This document shows positions 9,084 through 16,690 of a stretch of 64,000 nucleotides of DNA, piece by piece. This stretch comes from CAYSAQ01 sp964429235 (GTDB lineage: Bacteria; Margulisbacteria; Riflemargulisbacteria; GWF2-35-9; DYQY01): the NCBI GenBank assembly GCA_964429235.1, contig CAYSAQ010000002.1:248001-312000 (forward strand), written 5' to 3'. Under the pieces are notes generated by a model. The model saw only the letters and a list, made by a program, of their open reading frames with translations, ran no database searches and was not told the origin of the DNA. Positions within the stretch are counted from its first letter, which is position 1; the number at the start of each line of letters is the position of its first letter. The position numbers and the translations under genes are program-made.

Positions 9084-10706
9084 TTATTTGGTTTCTGGAT
9101 ATTCTAATGTTCTACAGTCAACTCCAGAATCAAACTCTAATATGGAGCTTTCTGCAGGAGCATATGAGAAGTTATCAACTGATCTCCCCGCAAAATAGAT
9201 ATTCTCAATGCCAAAATTATAGAACATACTTGCTACAATGTTGTTTAGTCGTGGGAAGTTGCTACCATTAGTGATAAAGAATGTCCCATTATTACCCGTG
9301 CCCATAACGCCATTCATAAAGTTTATTCTTTTTTGTTCAACGTTACCTTTTTTCTTGCAATAGAAATCACCAGGAATACGAATAGCCGTTAGTCCATATT
9401 CATTGAGTTTTTTATAAAGTTCTTTGTATTCTTCTTTATAATTTTTGTTCATTCCTTGGGCATGTTTTAGAAAGGCAGAGTAGTAATTTTTTTCATTGGC
9501 AGATATGTCTTTGATTTTTAATAACTGTGTTAATAGTTTTACAGACATTTCCCAGTCGTGAACAAATATTTGGCCATTTAGGCCGGGTCTTAGATATGTG
9601 TCTATATGTAATCCTATTTGAGGGATAAAGAGTAGTTGCTCAGGATTTATGGAGAGATCATCTGCAATAAATTTGTGAGTTTTCCTATCAATGAATTCGT
9701 GTACTGCGGCGCTGCCTCCTTTGGCATGTTCTATTTTTATATCATTGTTGCTAAGATGTTTTTCTATGTATAGGCCCTCATTGATATCATAAGAAGTTTG
9801 GCCCATTATTACGATTTTGTCTTTGTTGTCATCCAATAGACTGAGAGTATTTCCTCCCTCAAAGTAGCTTCTTTTTTCTTTTATTATTCCAGTATCATAT
9901 TTTAATTGGTCTTCTTCGAAGCGTCCCCGTATCGCTGACCCCATAGATCTTCGGTAGTCAGGGTGGGTTTTATCGCTAAAGCTAGAAGGTGTTACATAAA
10001 TATACGTATTTTTAATACGATCATAAATGTCATCACTTGTTGGTGAAATGCTATTCCCATTATTTAGTACGATTTGTCCATCTTCAGGGTTTGTTATGTC
10101 TTTGGTTTGAACGATGTTTAGATGGAAGCCTTCTGCAGCAGCAATTTTCCCCAAATCATGATTAAATTCATCGGAATAATCGCCCTTGTTGTTATTTGTT
10201 ACTGTTATTTTTTTTATTGTTCTTTCTGCAGATTCTGTAAATGGACCAGGTTTAGATTTTCTGAAATAGGGAGCCGTACTGGTCTTTTGTATTATGTCTT
10301 TCATGTTTATGCCTAAACCTTGAAGGTCTTCACTATTAAGAGCATTTTTCTTTTCCCATAGTACAGAAAGTTTGCTTGATTGTATTTTTGTTTCTAACAA
10401 TTTTTTTGTTTTTGTTAACGTTGTTTTGTCAGATTGAGATATAGTTGCTTTTTTAAGTACGGAATTAATAACCAGTAAAGCTCTGAGTGCTTGTTCTGGT
10501 TTGAAATGTTTGTAATCGACTACAGAGTTATAACTTTTCTGAAAACCAGAATCGTTTACCTTAATGGATATTCCCGCATTAGTTGTTTTAATAATAATGG
10601 TGTCGGTATATTTGCCAAATATGGTTGCCATAAGTTCAATTTTTTTATTTTCAGGCATTAAGCCTTGAGTGCTTGTGATATTTGTAGTTGTTTTAGTTGT
10701 TTGCAT
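9084..10706 (-). CDS. Pentein-fold (arginine deiminase-like) protein with a unique N-terminal region
   Basis: A 540-residue protein. The C-terminal two thirds carry the signatures of guanidino-modifying pentein enzymes: FEGGN at 282-286, HIDT at 367-370 and a near C-terminal cysteine in GVDCRTLE (Cys531). This matches the order EGG(D/N), H-x-D and C in arginine, agmatine and peptidylarginine deiminases. Residues 1-170 match nothing I know and begin with a Thr/Asn-rich stretch typical of disordered leaders. There is no signal peptide. The likely activity is hydrolysis or transfer on a guanidinium group of a small molecule or a protein arginine. The ATG has CAGGAGA upstream and the promoter carries the TTCGATATATT element shared with other lineage-specific genes. 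The superfamily call is moderately firm; the substrate is unknown. Confidence 0.65.
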   Translation of the reverse strand: MQTTKTTTNITSTQGLMPENKKIELMATIFGKYTDTIIIKTTNAGISIKVNDSGFQKSYNSVVDYKHFKPEQALRALLVINSVLKKATISQSDKTTLTKTKKLLETKIQSSKLSVLWEKKNALNSEDLQGLGINMKDIIQKTSTAPYFRKSKPGPFTESAERTIKKITVTNNNKGDYSDEFNHDLGKIAAAEGFHLNIVQTKDITNPEDGQIVLNNGNSISPTSDDIYDRIKNTYIYVTPSSFSDKTHPDYRRSMGSAIRGRFEEDQLKYDTGIIKEKRSYFEGGNTLSLLDDNKDKIVIMGQTSYDINEGLYIEKHLSNNDIKIEHAKGGSAAVHEFIDRKTHKFIADDLSINPEQLLFIPQIGLHIDTYLRPGLNGQIFVHDWEMSVKLLTQLLKIKDISANEKNYYSAFLKHAQGMNKNYKEEYKELYKKLNEYGLTAIRIPGDFYCKKKGNVEQKRINFMNGVMGTGNNGTFFITNGSNFPRLNNIVASMFYNFGIENIYFAGRSVDNFSYAPAESSILEFDSGVDCRTLEYPETK

Positions 10707-10729
10707 TGTTTTCTCCTGTTAAGTTTTAA

Positions 10730-10758
10730 ATATATCGAAGAAAGTAGCTGAGAATCCC
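10730..10758 (-). promoter_or_regulatory. Candidate ECF-like promoter of the pentein gene
   Basis: On the minus strand GGGAT (10758-10754) is followed, 19 bases from its first G, by TTCGATATATT (10739-10729). Spacing is identical to the copies upstream of the genes at 5637, 47624 and 51851. A leader of about 20 bases with CAGGAGA follows. Confidence 0.5.
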
Positions 10759-10782
10759 TGTGTTTTTGTGAGATAGCACGTG

Positions 10783-10788
10783 TACAAT
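10783..10788 (+). promoter_or_regulatory. -10-like box of a probable leaderless gene
   Basis: TACAAT lies seven bases upstream of the radical SAM gene's ATG at 10796; there is no Shine-Dalgarno and no clear -35. Confidence 0.4.
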
Positions 10789-10795
10789 ATAAAAC

Positions 10796-12283
10796 ATGAA
10801 AATATCTTTTATATTCACACCTTTTTGTGCACCAACTTTTGTTCCTTATTATCTTTGTGAGTTGATTGGTTATTTGTACGCAAGAGGTTTGGATGCTGAC
10901 TGTTCTATTTTTGATTGGAATATCGAACAGTTTCAAAGAAGTTTGGGAGATTTGGCTGAGGTAAAAAGAATAAAGTCCGGTGATTGGAGTAGTTATCTTG
11001 ATGATAGCTATAGGGTCGCTCATCAGTGGCAAAGAATACAGGAGAAAACAGAGCTGGAGCTGGAAGCATATTTGAGAAGAGCAGGAAGTGTTCCATCAAT
11101 TTTTGCCATGGTTGATGAAGAGATAGAATTTTCAGAGTTTGTTTGTTTGTCGCTTACATTTAACCACAGAGGTGGTGCATCACAGTTTTACCCAACAATT
11201 GCGTTAGCTAAATACATAAAAAATAAATGGCCAGAAAAGAAAATAATTCTTGGAGGAGCATATTTAAACCATATTGGCCGAGAGCAATTAATTAAAATAT
11301 TTACCGAAATTGACTTTGTTTTATATAGAGAAAGTGAAGAAAGTTTGTTTTTATTACTTAACGAGACGGAAACAAACAAACAATTAATCCCTAATATGGT
11401 TTTCCGAGATAAGGGCAATATTATTACAACCGAACAAGTGGATAATGTTCAGCGGCAATTAGACTATGTGCCAATATTTGAGGGCATAGAGTTTGATAAA
11501 TATTTGTCGCCAGAAACTAGTGTTGCTATTCAATATAAAAGAGGTTGTGATTGGGGAAAATGCACTTTTTGTTCGCAGAATAATACATATTTCTTGAAAC
11601 CAGAAGTTAATCAACAAGGCTTTACTAAAAGAGTAGAGGCTTTAAAGAAAGAAGGGGTTAAGTTTTTGTTTTTGGCAGATCAGATGATTTCACCCAAAGA
11701 CCTAGCGTTTATTAATTCTGTTTTGGGCGATAGCTTTTTTTGGGCGTGTATGATGATGCCGCAGAAGGGCATATCCGGGCAATTGCTAGAAGAAATGTAT
11801 GCGTCTGGATGCCGGTGGATATGTTGGGGAATAGAATCCGGCAGTAAGGGTGTTTTGAAAAGCATGAATAAGCCAATGGATATAGAAGTAGCGAAGGCAA
11901 ATATTATAAATGCTAGCCAATCAGGGATAAAGAATGTTCTTCTGATGATAGATGGATTTCCCACAGAGACAGAAGAGGATAGAAAACAATCGTTAGATTT
12001 TTTAAAAGAAATGAAACCATATTATTATGATAATTCGCTTAGTCCTTTTCATGTATGTCAGGGTTCTTATGTGCAAAATAACCCTGCAGAGTTTGGCATA
12101 GAGAAATTATCACGTGTTCCTATCTATAAAGATGATGAGAAAATATTATATTCAGAACTGTACTCGTATTCCCCAATGAAAAACATTGAAGTTAATAATG
12201 AGGATAGGCGGACAATCCCTTATGCAGAACATATGCTGATTGCTTGCACTCTTTATAGTGATTTGGCAGTATTAGAACTATGA
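10796..12283 (+). CDS. B12-binding-type radical SAM protein
   Basis: A 495-residue protein. The N-terminal about 200 residues resemble the cobalamin-binding half of this class (KKIILGGAYLNHIG followed by a DFVLYRESEESL segment). The radical SAM core starts at GCDWGKCTFC near residue 250, giving a CX4CX2C cluster motif of the kind seen in B12-dependent radical SAM proteins rather than the usual CX3CX2C. CWGIESGSKGVLKSMNK and LMIDGFPTETEEDR are later core strands. It would cleave SAM at a 4Fe-4S cluster and act on an unknown substrate, possibly methylating it. Its last four bases overlap the kinase-like gene (ATGA), so the pair is translationally coupled. Confidence 0.8.
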   Translation: MKISFIFTPFCAPTFVPYYLCELIGYLYARGLDADCSIFDWNIEQFQRSLGDLAEVKRIKSGDWSSYLDDSYRVAHQWQRIQEKTELELEAYLRRAGSVPSIFAMVDEEIEFSEFVCLSLTFNHRGGASQFYPTIALAKYIKNKWPEKKIILGGAYLNHIGREQLIKIFTEIDFVLYRESEESLFLLLNETETNKQLIPNMVFRDKGNIITTEQVDNVQRQLDYVPIFEGIEFDKYLSPETSVAIQYKRGCDWGKCTFCSQNNTYFLKPEVNQQGFTKRVEALKKEGVKFLFLADQMISPKDLAFINSVLGDSFFWACMMMPQKGISGQLLEEMYASGCRWICWGIESGSKGVLKSMNKPMDIEVAKANIINASQSGIKNVLLMIDGFPTETEEDRKQSLDFLKEMKPYYYDNSLSPFHVCQGSYVQNNPAEFGIEKLSRVPIYKDDEKILYSELYSYSPMKNIEVNNEDRRTIPYAEHMLIACTLYSDLAVLEL

Positions 12284-12978
12284 AATTATTTTTTACTAGG
12301 TTAGGGAAACGAGAACGTCATGTTTTAGACGGAATAACTTCTTTAGAAGTACGGGAAGCTAGAGTTTTAAAGACATCAACATATTCAAAAGTTCTAGTGA
12401 GTAAAAAATTACGTATAGTTTTAAAGGTTTATAAAGATAAGAGCATGGCCCATAAAGTACTTAAAAAATATAGATATCTTGAAAGAAGAAGATTAGATAA
12501 GTTTTTTGTAAAAATGTATGGACTAGTTGAGATAGATAACGAGTGGATAATTGTTATGGACTATTTGGGAATAAGCTCAAGTAGTGAAAGCTTGAAGTCG
12601 ATGTATGATATGGATCAGAAGAAATGCATAAGGATGATAAGTAAGGCAATAAGGGCAACGAATAGTAGTGGCTTTTTTCATGGTGATTTAGATCATTTTG
12701 GCAACTGGTTTGTTTATGAAGGTATGCCAGTTTTTATAGATATAGATAGATCACAGATAGTTAGGTTTAATGTTTTTAAGCGCGTGTATTTTTCTGTTGA
12801 GGATAGGATAGGAATTTGTTTAGCATTTCTTATTATCTTTGGTAAAAATAAAGGTTTCAGGTATGCGAAGCAACTGATCCTTAGATACAGTTTGTTCTCT
12901 TTTATTTGGTGGCCATTAGTAGCTGAGTCGCTTAAAAGGTGGTTAATTAGTCAAAGGTTTTTTAAGATAGAAGACTAG
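12280..12978 (+). CDS. Kdo/WaaP-like small-molecule or LPS kinase
   Basis: A 232-residue protein with the reduced kinase fold of the lipopolysaccharide kinase/APH group. LKVYKDK offers the nucleotide-contacting lysine, IVMDYLG is the hinge, HGDLDHFGNW is the catalytic loop (HGDxxxxN) and FIDIDRSQ is the metal-binding DxD region. The length suits the Kdo/heptose kinase (InaA/WaaP/YrbL-like) families. It overlaps the radical SAM gene by four bases, so the two products probably modify the same molecule, perhaps an envelope glycolipid. That link is inference from context. Confidence 0.7.
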   Translation: MKLFFTRLGKRERHVLDGITSLEVREARVLKTSTYSKVLVSKKLRIVLKVYKDKSMAHKVLKKYRYLERRRLDKFFVKMYGLVEIDNEWIIVMDYLGISSSSESLKSMYDMDQKKCIRMISKAIRATNSSGFFHGDLDHFGNWFVYEGMPVFIDIDRSQIVRFNVFKRVYFSVEDRIGICLAFLIIFGKNKGFRYAKQLILRYSLFSFIWWPLVAESLKRWLISQRFFKIED

Positions 12979-13077
12979 CTTCCCTTTTTACTATCATATC
13001 CGCAGATGTTTAAAAATCACTAATGTGGGCTTAATATTTAATGTTAAGAAGATATATATGTTAAAGGGGACAAAATT

Positions 13078-14268
13078 ATGACAGGAGCATTATCATTAGA
13101 TTCAGCAGCATCTAGCAATAGTGTAGCTAGTGTAAACTTACCTACATCAAACCCTAAAGATGAACTTTTTGAGAAAAGTGATATTCCATTTGTTCCATCT
13201 GGTAGTTTGCCGAATACAAGTCCACCAAGCACTTCAGTAATTGAGCAAACAAAACCAGAAGTATTGGCGTTTAAAGAAACTAATAAAACACCAGAAGAGT
13301 TTAAAGTTACTATTCACAATAGTGCCAGTGAAGAGACGGCAAAGAGTTTTGTTGATGTGAAAGTAAAGAATGGGTATAAAGCTGGAGAGTGGAAGGAATG
13401 GAATAGAGATTTTGCTGAAAATATTTTGGGCCTGCATGATTTGACAGATGAGGAAATTATGGATGTTGTTAAGCATTTCCAGACGTTACTATATGGGTCT
13501 ATTAAAGTAGATGGGAAACTAGGGCCAGTGACTTTGATTGCCTTATCAAAACTAATGGACATTAAAATACCAGATGATGACTGCTTTAGGTTAGCATATG
13601 ACCAGAGCAATGATAGTACTCTTGAGAGTCTCACGGCAGAAGATATTCAAGCGTATGCAAGCAGAAACTATAGTAAGGCATTGGCTTCTTATTTGATAGA
13701 AGAAGAAGGGTTTGATGCAAGACCTGATAATCCAGGCGTTGCAAGTGGAGCTACTATTGGCCATGGGCTTGATTTGAAGTTTGCAAGTTTAGGAGATTTA
13801 GCATTAATCAAGAAGTTAGGGCTATTGCCACCAGCAAAAGCAGACTGGCTTATATCTTATAAAAAAGGAGAGAAATCTTTGGAAGGGTTTGTATTAACAA
13901 GGTCGGAAGCAAGGGCAGTATTGGATAAGATTACTATTCCTAAATTTACTAGGTTAGCTGAAAACTGGATTGGCAAAGAAAATTTTGATGTATTACCTCA
14001 AGAGAAAAAAATTGCGTTGATTGGGTTAGTTTTTAATAGAGGGACTAGGATATCAGGTTCAACTAGAAAAGAAATGGCAGCAACTAGAGGGATTCTAGGA
14101 AATCTTTCATCGCTTGATTCGTCAGGTAAAGCAGCTGCATATAAAGAAGTTTCGTCACAAATAAAACAAATGAATGTCACCATGGCCTCAAGATGGGCTA
14201 AGGCAAGAGGGCTGTTTGCTAGAAGAAATAGAGAAGCCTCAATGTTTAATTTAAACACATATACTTAA
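13078..14268 (+). CDS. Peptidoglycan-binding pesticin/T4-lysozyme-like muramidase
   Basis: A 396-residue protein in three parts. Residues 1-80 are Ser/Pro/Thr-rich and likely disordered. Residues about 90-165 form a peptidoglycan-binding-like domain ending VDGKLGPVTLIALSKLMD. Residues about 195-390 are a lysozyme domain. The catalytic set fits pesticin/T4 lysozyme: Glu210 in EEEGF, Thr226 in ATIGHG and Asp232 in GLDL, with the Thr-Asp distance of six residues as in pesticin. It should cleave the glycan backbone of murein. There is no Sec signal peptide. The Shine-Dalgarno is AAAGGGG. Its middle domain is shared with the next gene, a paralogue with a different catalytic domain. Confidence 0.75.
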   Translation: MTGALSLDSAASSNSVASVNLPTSNPKDELFEKSDIPFVPSGSLPNTSPPSTSVIEQTKPEVLAFKETNKTPEEFKVTIHNSASEETAKSFVDVKVKNGYKAGEWKEWNRDFAENILGLHDLTDEEIMDVVKHFQTLLYGSIKVDGKLGPVTLIALSKLMDIKIPDDDCFRLAYDQSNDSTLESLTAEDIQAYASRNYSKALASYLIEEEGFDARPDNPGVASGATIGHGLDLKFASLGDLALIKKLGLLPPAKADWLISYKKGEKSLEGFVLTRSEARAVLDKITIPKFTRLAENWIGKENFDVLPQEKKIALIGLVFNRGTRISGSTRKEMAATRGILGNLSSLDSSGKAAAYKEVSSQIKQMNVTMASRWAKARGLFARRNREASMFNLNTYT

Positions 14269-14377
14269 CTATACAAGTTTCCTTCTATAAATCACGTTAT
14301 CTAATATGGGTATAACTATGTTTAAAATCAGAGTATTTTGGGCACAATAACTATATAAGATAAGGAGGTTGGATAAG

Positions 14378-15463
14378 ATGGCAGTAGGTATGAATACAAA
14401 CACACTAACTTCGGCGAAGTTTAGAAAACCATCAGAAACCACTATCGAAAGTCTAGCGACGGTAAAGCCCGGGCCAGCAAATAAGGGGCTTGGAGCAACT
14501 AGTGCAGGAGCCGTATTCCTGCCAGTGCCTGGATTAAAAATTGCACAAACAACTCCTCAAGAATTGCAAAAGCATGAAACAGTTACAAAAATAAATGCAG
14601 GAATTGAAGGTCTATGGGATGGCTCTAACGAAGTTGGGCCAAATGTAAAAGCATTTATAGCATCTAAAGTTGATGGATTTAAAGGAGCGGCTGGTCGTGA
14701 AGAGTGGCAGAGTTGGGGCAAAGAGTTTGTAGAAGCGATGGCTGCAGATTTAAAAATGTCTCCTGCTGAAGTTGAGGCGCTATCTCCTGCCGATATCTCT
14801 AAGTTGGTTGAAACGTTACAATCACAAATTAGCGCAACATGGCAGGTCAGTTTGTTTGGTCCTGATACATTGATGCATTTAGCTAAAAGGTTAGATAGTA
14901 CACATGACGGTTTCTTAAATAATCTTAAAACAGACTTAAGCTCAGAAGCTGCAAAGACTTTTGATAGCAAATGGACAAAGATAACAAATTTTTATAAAGA
15001 GATAACAAAATTTGATAATCATTCAAAAGAGGATTTAGTAAAGTTTAATAAAGCAACTGTTCCATCTACAGATAAAGGTAGTCGATTAGCAAGCGTAGCT
15101 AGGCAAGTAGCCTCAGAAATGCCTGGTATTGGAAGATGTAAAAAGGGAGTTCGATTAGCTTTTGAAAAAGCAGGATTTGGAACAATTGCTGGATTGTCAG
15201 CGTATATGGCAGCCCCACAGTTAGCAAAAAGAGGTGGTTTTTCAGAGGCGTCTGTTAGTAGAAACCAATTGAAACAACTTCCAGCTGGAGCTGTTATTGT
15301 TTGGAATAAAGGAAGAATAGGCGGGGGCCGTTTGTCCTCTGCAGGGTTAGAGCACGGTCATATAGAAATATCATTAGGCAATGGTGGCGAGTTTGCATGC
15401 GATTATCAAGGAAGTGTTAATCCACAAAGAGCTCAAAGCTATAGAGTATTTATTCCTAAATAA
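14378..15463 (+). CDS. CHAP/NlpC-P60-like murein peptidase or amidase with the same substrate-binding domain
   Basis: I place the start at the ATG at 14378 because AAGGAGG ends nine bases before it; a TTG at 14369 abuts the Shine-Dalgarno and is less likely. The protein has 361 residues. The N-terminal part is low-complexity. Residues about 90-165 (REEWQSWGKEFVEAM to FGPDTLMHLAKRLD) parallel the domain at 90-165 of the preceding lysozyme. The C-terminus looks like a CHAP or NlpC/P60 papain-fold domain: GRCKKGVRLAFEKAG provides the Cys at the start of a helix, LPAGAVIVW the following strand, and EHGHIEIS the His. It should hydrolyse a peptide or amide bond in murein. No signal peptide is present. 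It directly abuts the convergent flavin reductase-like gene. Confidence 0.7.
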   Translation: MAVGMNTNTLTSAKFRKPSETTIESLATVKPGPANKGLGATSAGAVFLPVPGLKIAQTTPQELQKHETVTKINAGIEGLWDGSNEVGPNVKAFIASKVDGFKGAAGREEWQSWGKEFVEAMAADLKMSPAEVEALSPADISKLVETLQSQISATWQVSLFGPDTLMHLAKRLDSTHDGFLNNLKTDLSSEAAKTFDSKWTKITNFYKEITKFDNHSKEDLVKFNKATVPSTDKGSRLASVARQVASEMPGIGRCKKGVRLAFEKAGFGTIAGLSAYMAAPQLAKRGGFSEASVSRNQLKQLPAGAVIVWNKGRIGGGRLSSAGLEHGHIEISLGNGGEFACDYQGSVNPQRAQSYRVFIPK

Positions 15464-15976
15464 CTATCCGCTATAGGTCGGAGCAGCTTTAGGAGATTTC
15501 ATCTTTTTCACATTATGATAATAATCGTAAGTAAGCGTTGTCGCATCAGATAAAGTCTTACAGCTTTGTATTTCTCCAATAAACATAGTATGAGTCCCTA
15601 TATCCATCTGATTCACTACCTTGGCATCCATTACAGAAACTGTGTTTTCTAAAACAACAGGAGAGCCGGTACAAGCTATTTCATGTTTTGTGTCTGCAAA
15701 TTTATCAATATCTCTACCACTCTTGAATCCAAATTTACCAATAAAAGGAACTGGGGTTTCTTGATCTAATACTGAGATTCCAAAAGAACCAGTTTTAGAT
15801 ATATATTCGTGTGTTAGGTTTTCTTTGTTGATGCAGGTAGCTATCCTTGGTGGTTCAGCTGTTACCTGGAACACAACAGTTGCTATTTGTCCGTTTATTT
15901 TGCCTTCGCCATTTGCGGCTCCTACAATATAGACGCCGTATCCTAATTTAAATAGAGCACTATGATCCATTTTCAT
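15464..15976 (-). CDS. Flavin reductase-like FMN-binding protein
   Basis: A 170-residue protein of the flavin reductase-like (flavoredoxin) family. It begins with the family's ALFKLGYGVYIVGAANGE, continues with NGQIATVVFQVTAEPPRIATCINK (the FMN-binding strand region) and has the GSFGISVLDQE and KFGFKSGRDIDKF segments. Such proteins bind FMN and move electrons from NAD(P)H or rubredoxin-like donors. Its ATG overlaps the stop of the ferritin gene by one base (TAATG), so the two are co-translated; a role in reducing or protecting ferritin iron is plausible inference. Confidence 0.85.
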   Translation of the reverse strand: MKMDHSALFKLGYGVYIVGAANGEGKINGQIATVVFQVTAEPPRIATCINKENLTHEYISKTGSFGISVLDQETPVPFIGKFGFKSGRDIDKFADTKHEIACTGSPVVLENTVSVMDAKVVNQMDIGTHTMFIGEIQSCKTLSDATTLTYDYYHNVKKMKSPKAAPTYSG

Positions 15977-16491
15977 TATATTGTAACTCCAGCAGGAGGA
16001 TTGAAGATTCTTGAAGCTAGTTCTTTGTCTATCATGAACAGGCCTCCACTATCTTTGCCGATAAGTTTTAGGCTTTGTATAATACCGTCTGCAGTAGACT
16101 CTTCTTCTACTTGTTCATCAATAAACCATTGAAAAAAGCTTGTGCTTGCATGGTCCTTAAGCTCAATAGCTAAGTTCATAAGGTTATTGATTTTTTCTGT
16201 TACTATTCTTTCATGGGCCAAAGCGTCTTCAAAAGCAGCAAGAGGAGATTTCCATTTGTTTTGTGGACCGTTGATTCCCGTTAAAGTTATTTTTCCACCA
16301 CGTTCTAGAACATAGTCATAGAATTTTTTAGCATGAGACTGTTCTTCCATTACTTGTACTTTCATCCAATTGGCAAAACCGTTTAGGTTTAAACTTGAGA
16401 AGTATGCTGCCATTGCAAGGTAAAGATAAGCTGAAAATAGCTCGAAGTTTATTTGGTCATTAATGGCTTTTTCTATTTTTTTATCTAACAT
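15976..16491 (-). CDS. ftnA: Ferritin
   Basis: Starts at the ATG at 16491 (MLDKKIEKAIN), which has GGAGG about eight bases upstream; an in-frame ATG 21 bases earlier would place that Shine-Dalgarno inside the gene. The 171-residue protein is a standard non-haem ferritin: NFELFSAYLYLAMAAYF supplies the first ferroxidase Glu, EEQSHAKKFYDYV the ExxH pair, and WFIDEQVEEESTADGI the third-helix ligands. It stores iron as a 24-mer. A 10-bp hairpin repeat lies in its 5' region. It is coupled to the downstream flavin reductase-like gene. Confidence 0.92.
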   Translation of the reverse strand: MLDKKIEKAINDQINFELFSAYLYLAMAAYFSSLNLNGFANWMKVQVMEEQSHAKKFYDYVLERGGKITLTGINGPQNKWKSPLAAFEDALAHERIVTEKINNLMNLAIELKDHASTSFFQWFIDEQVEEESTADGIIQSLKLIGKDSGGLFMIDKELASRIFNPPAGVTI

Positions 16492-16518
16492 TTTTTGTTC
16501 CTCCAGCCTCACCCCCGG

Positions 16519-16540
16519 CCCCTCTCCTTCAGGAGAGGGG
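16519..16540. repeat. Intergenic palindromic repeat
   Basis: CCCCTCTCCT and AGGAGAGGGG form a perfect 10-bp stem with a TC loop, in a CACCCCCGGCCCCTCTCC context typical of dispersed palindromic repeats. It lies in the 5' region of the ferritin transcript. Confidence 0.75.
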
Positions 16541-16603
16541 GGAGAGAAAGTTCTTTTTCTTTTATTGTAGTGATTTAAATTTGAGATTCAAGTAAATTCT
16601 TTT

Positions 16604-16647
16604 AGCTCCCTCACTGAGGGGGATGTCGCAAAGCGACAGGGGGAGCT
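16604..16647. repeat. Branched palindromic repeat
   Basis: An outer stem AGCTCCC/GGGAGCT encloses two hairpins, CCCTCA/TGAGGG and GTCGC/GCGAC (AAA loop). The fold is compact and three-way. It lies immediately upstream of the shortened mfd gene, whose frame is open back through the repeat to 16574 but without a plausible start there. Confidence 0.75.
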
Positions 16648-16675
16648 ATTATTTGCCATTCACCCACATAACATA

Positions 16676-16681
16676 TACAAT
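16676..16681 (+). promoter_or_regulatory. -10-like box upstream of mfd
   Basis: TACAAT lies nine bases before the ATG at 16691, with no Shine-Dalgarno between; it fits the leaderless pattern seen elsewhere in the window. Confidence 0.35.
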
Positions 16682-16690
16682 AATTCAGCT

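Noticed and set aside
13078..15463. Prophage lysis cassette
   Set aside because: No holin, tail, capsid, integrase or terminase gene is nearby, and both proteins have long non-phage leaders.
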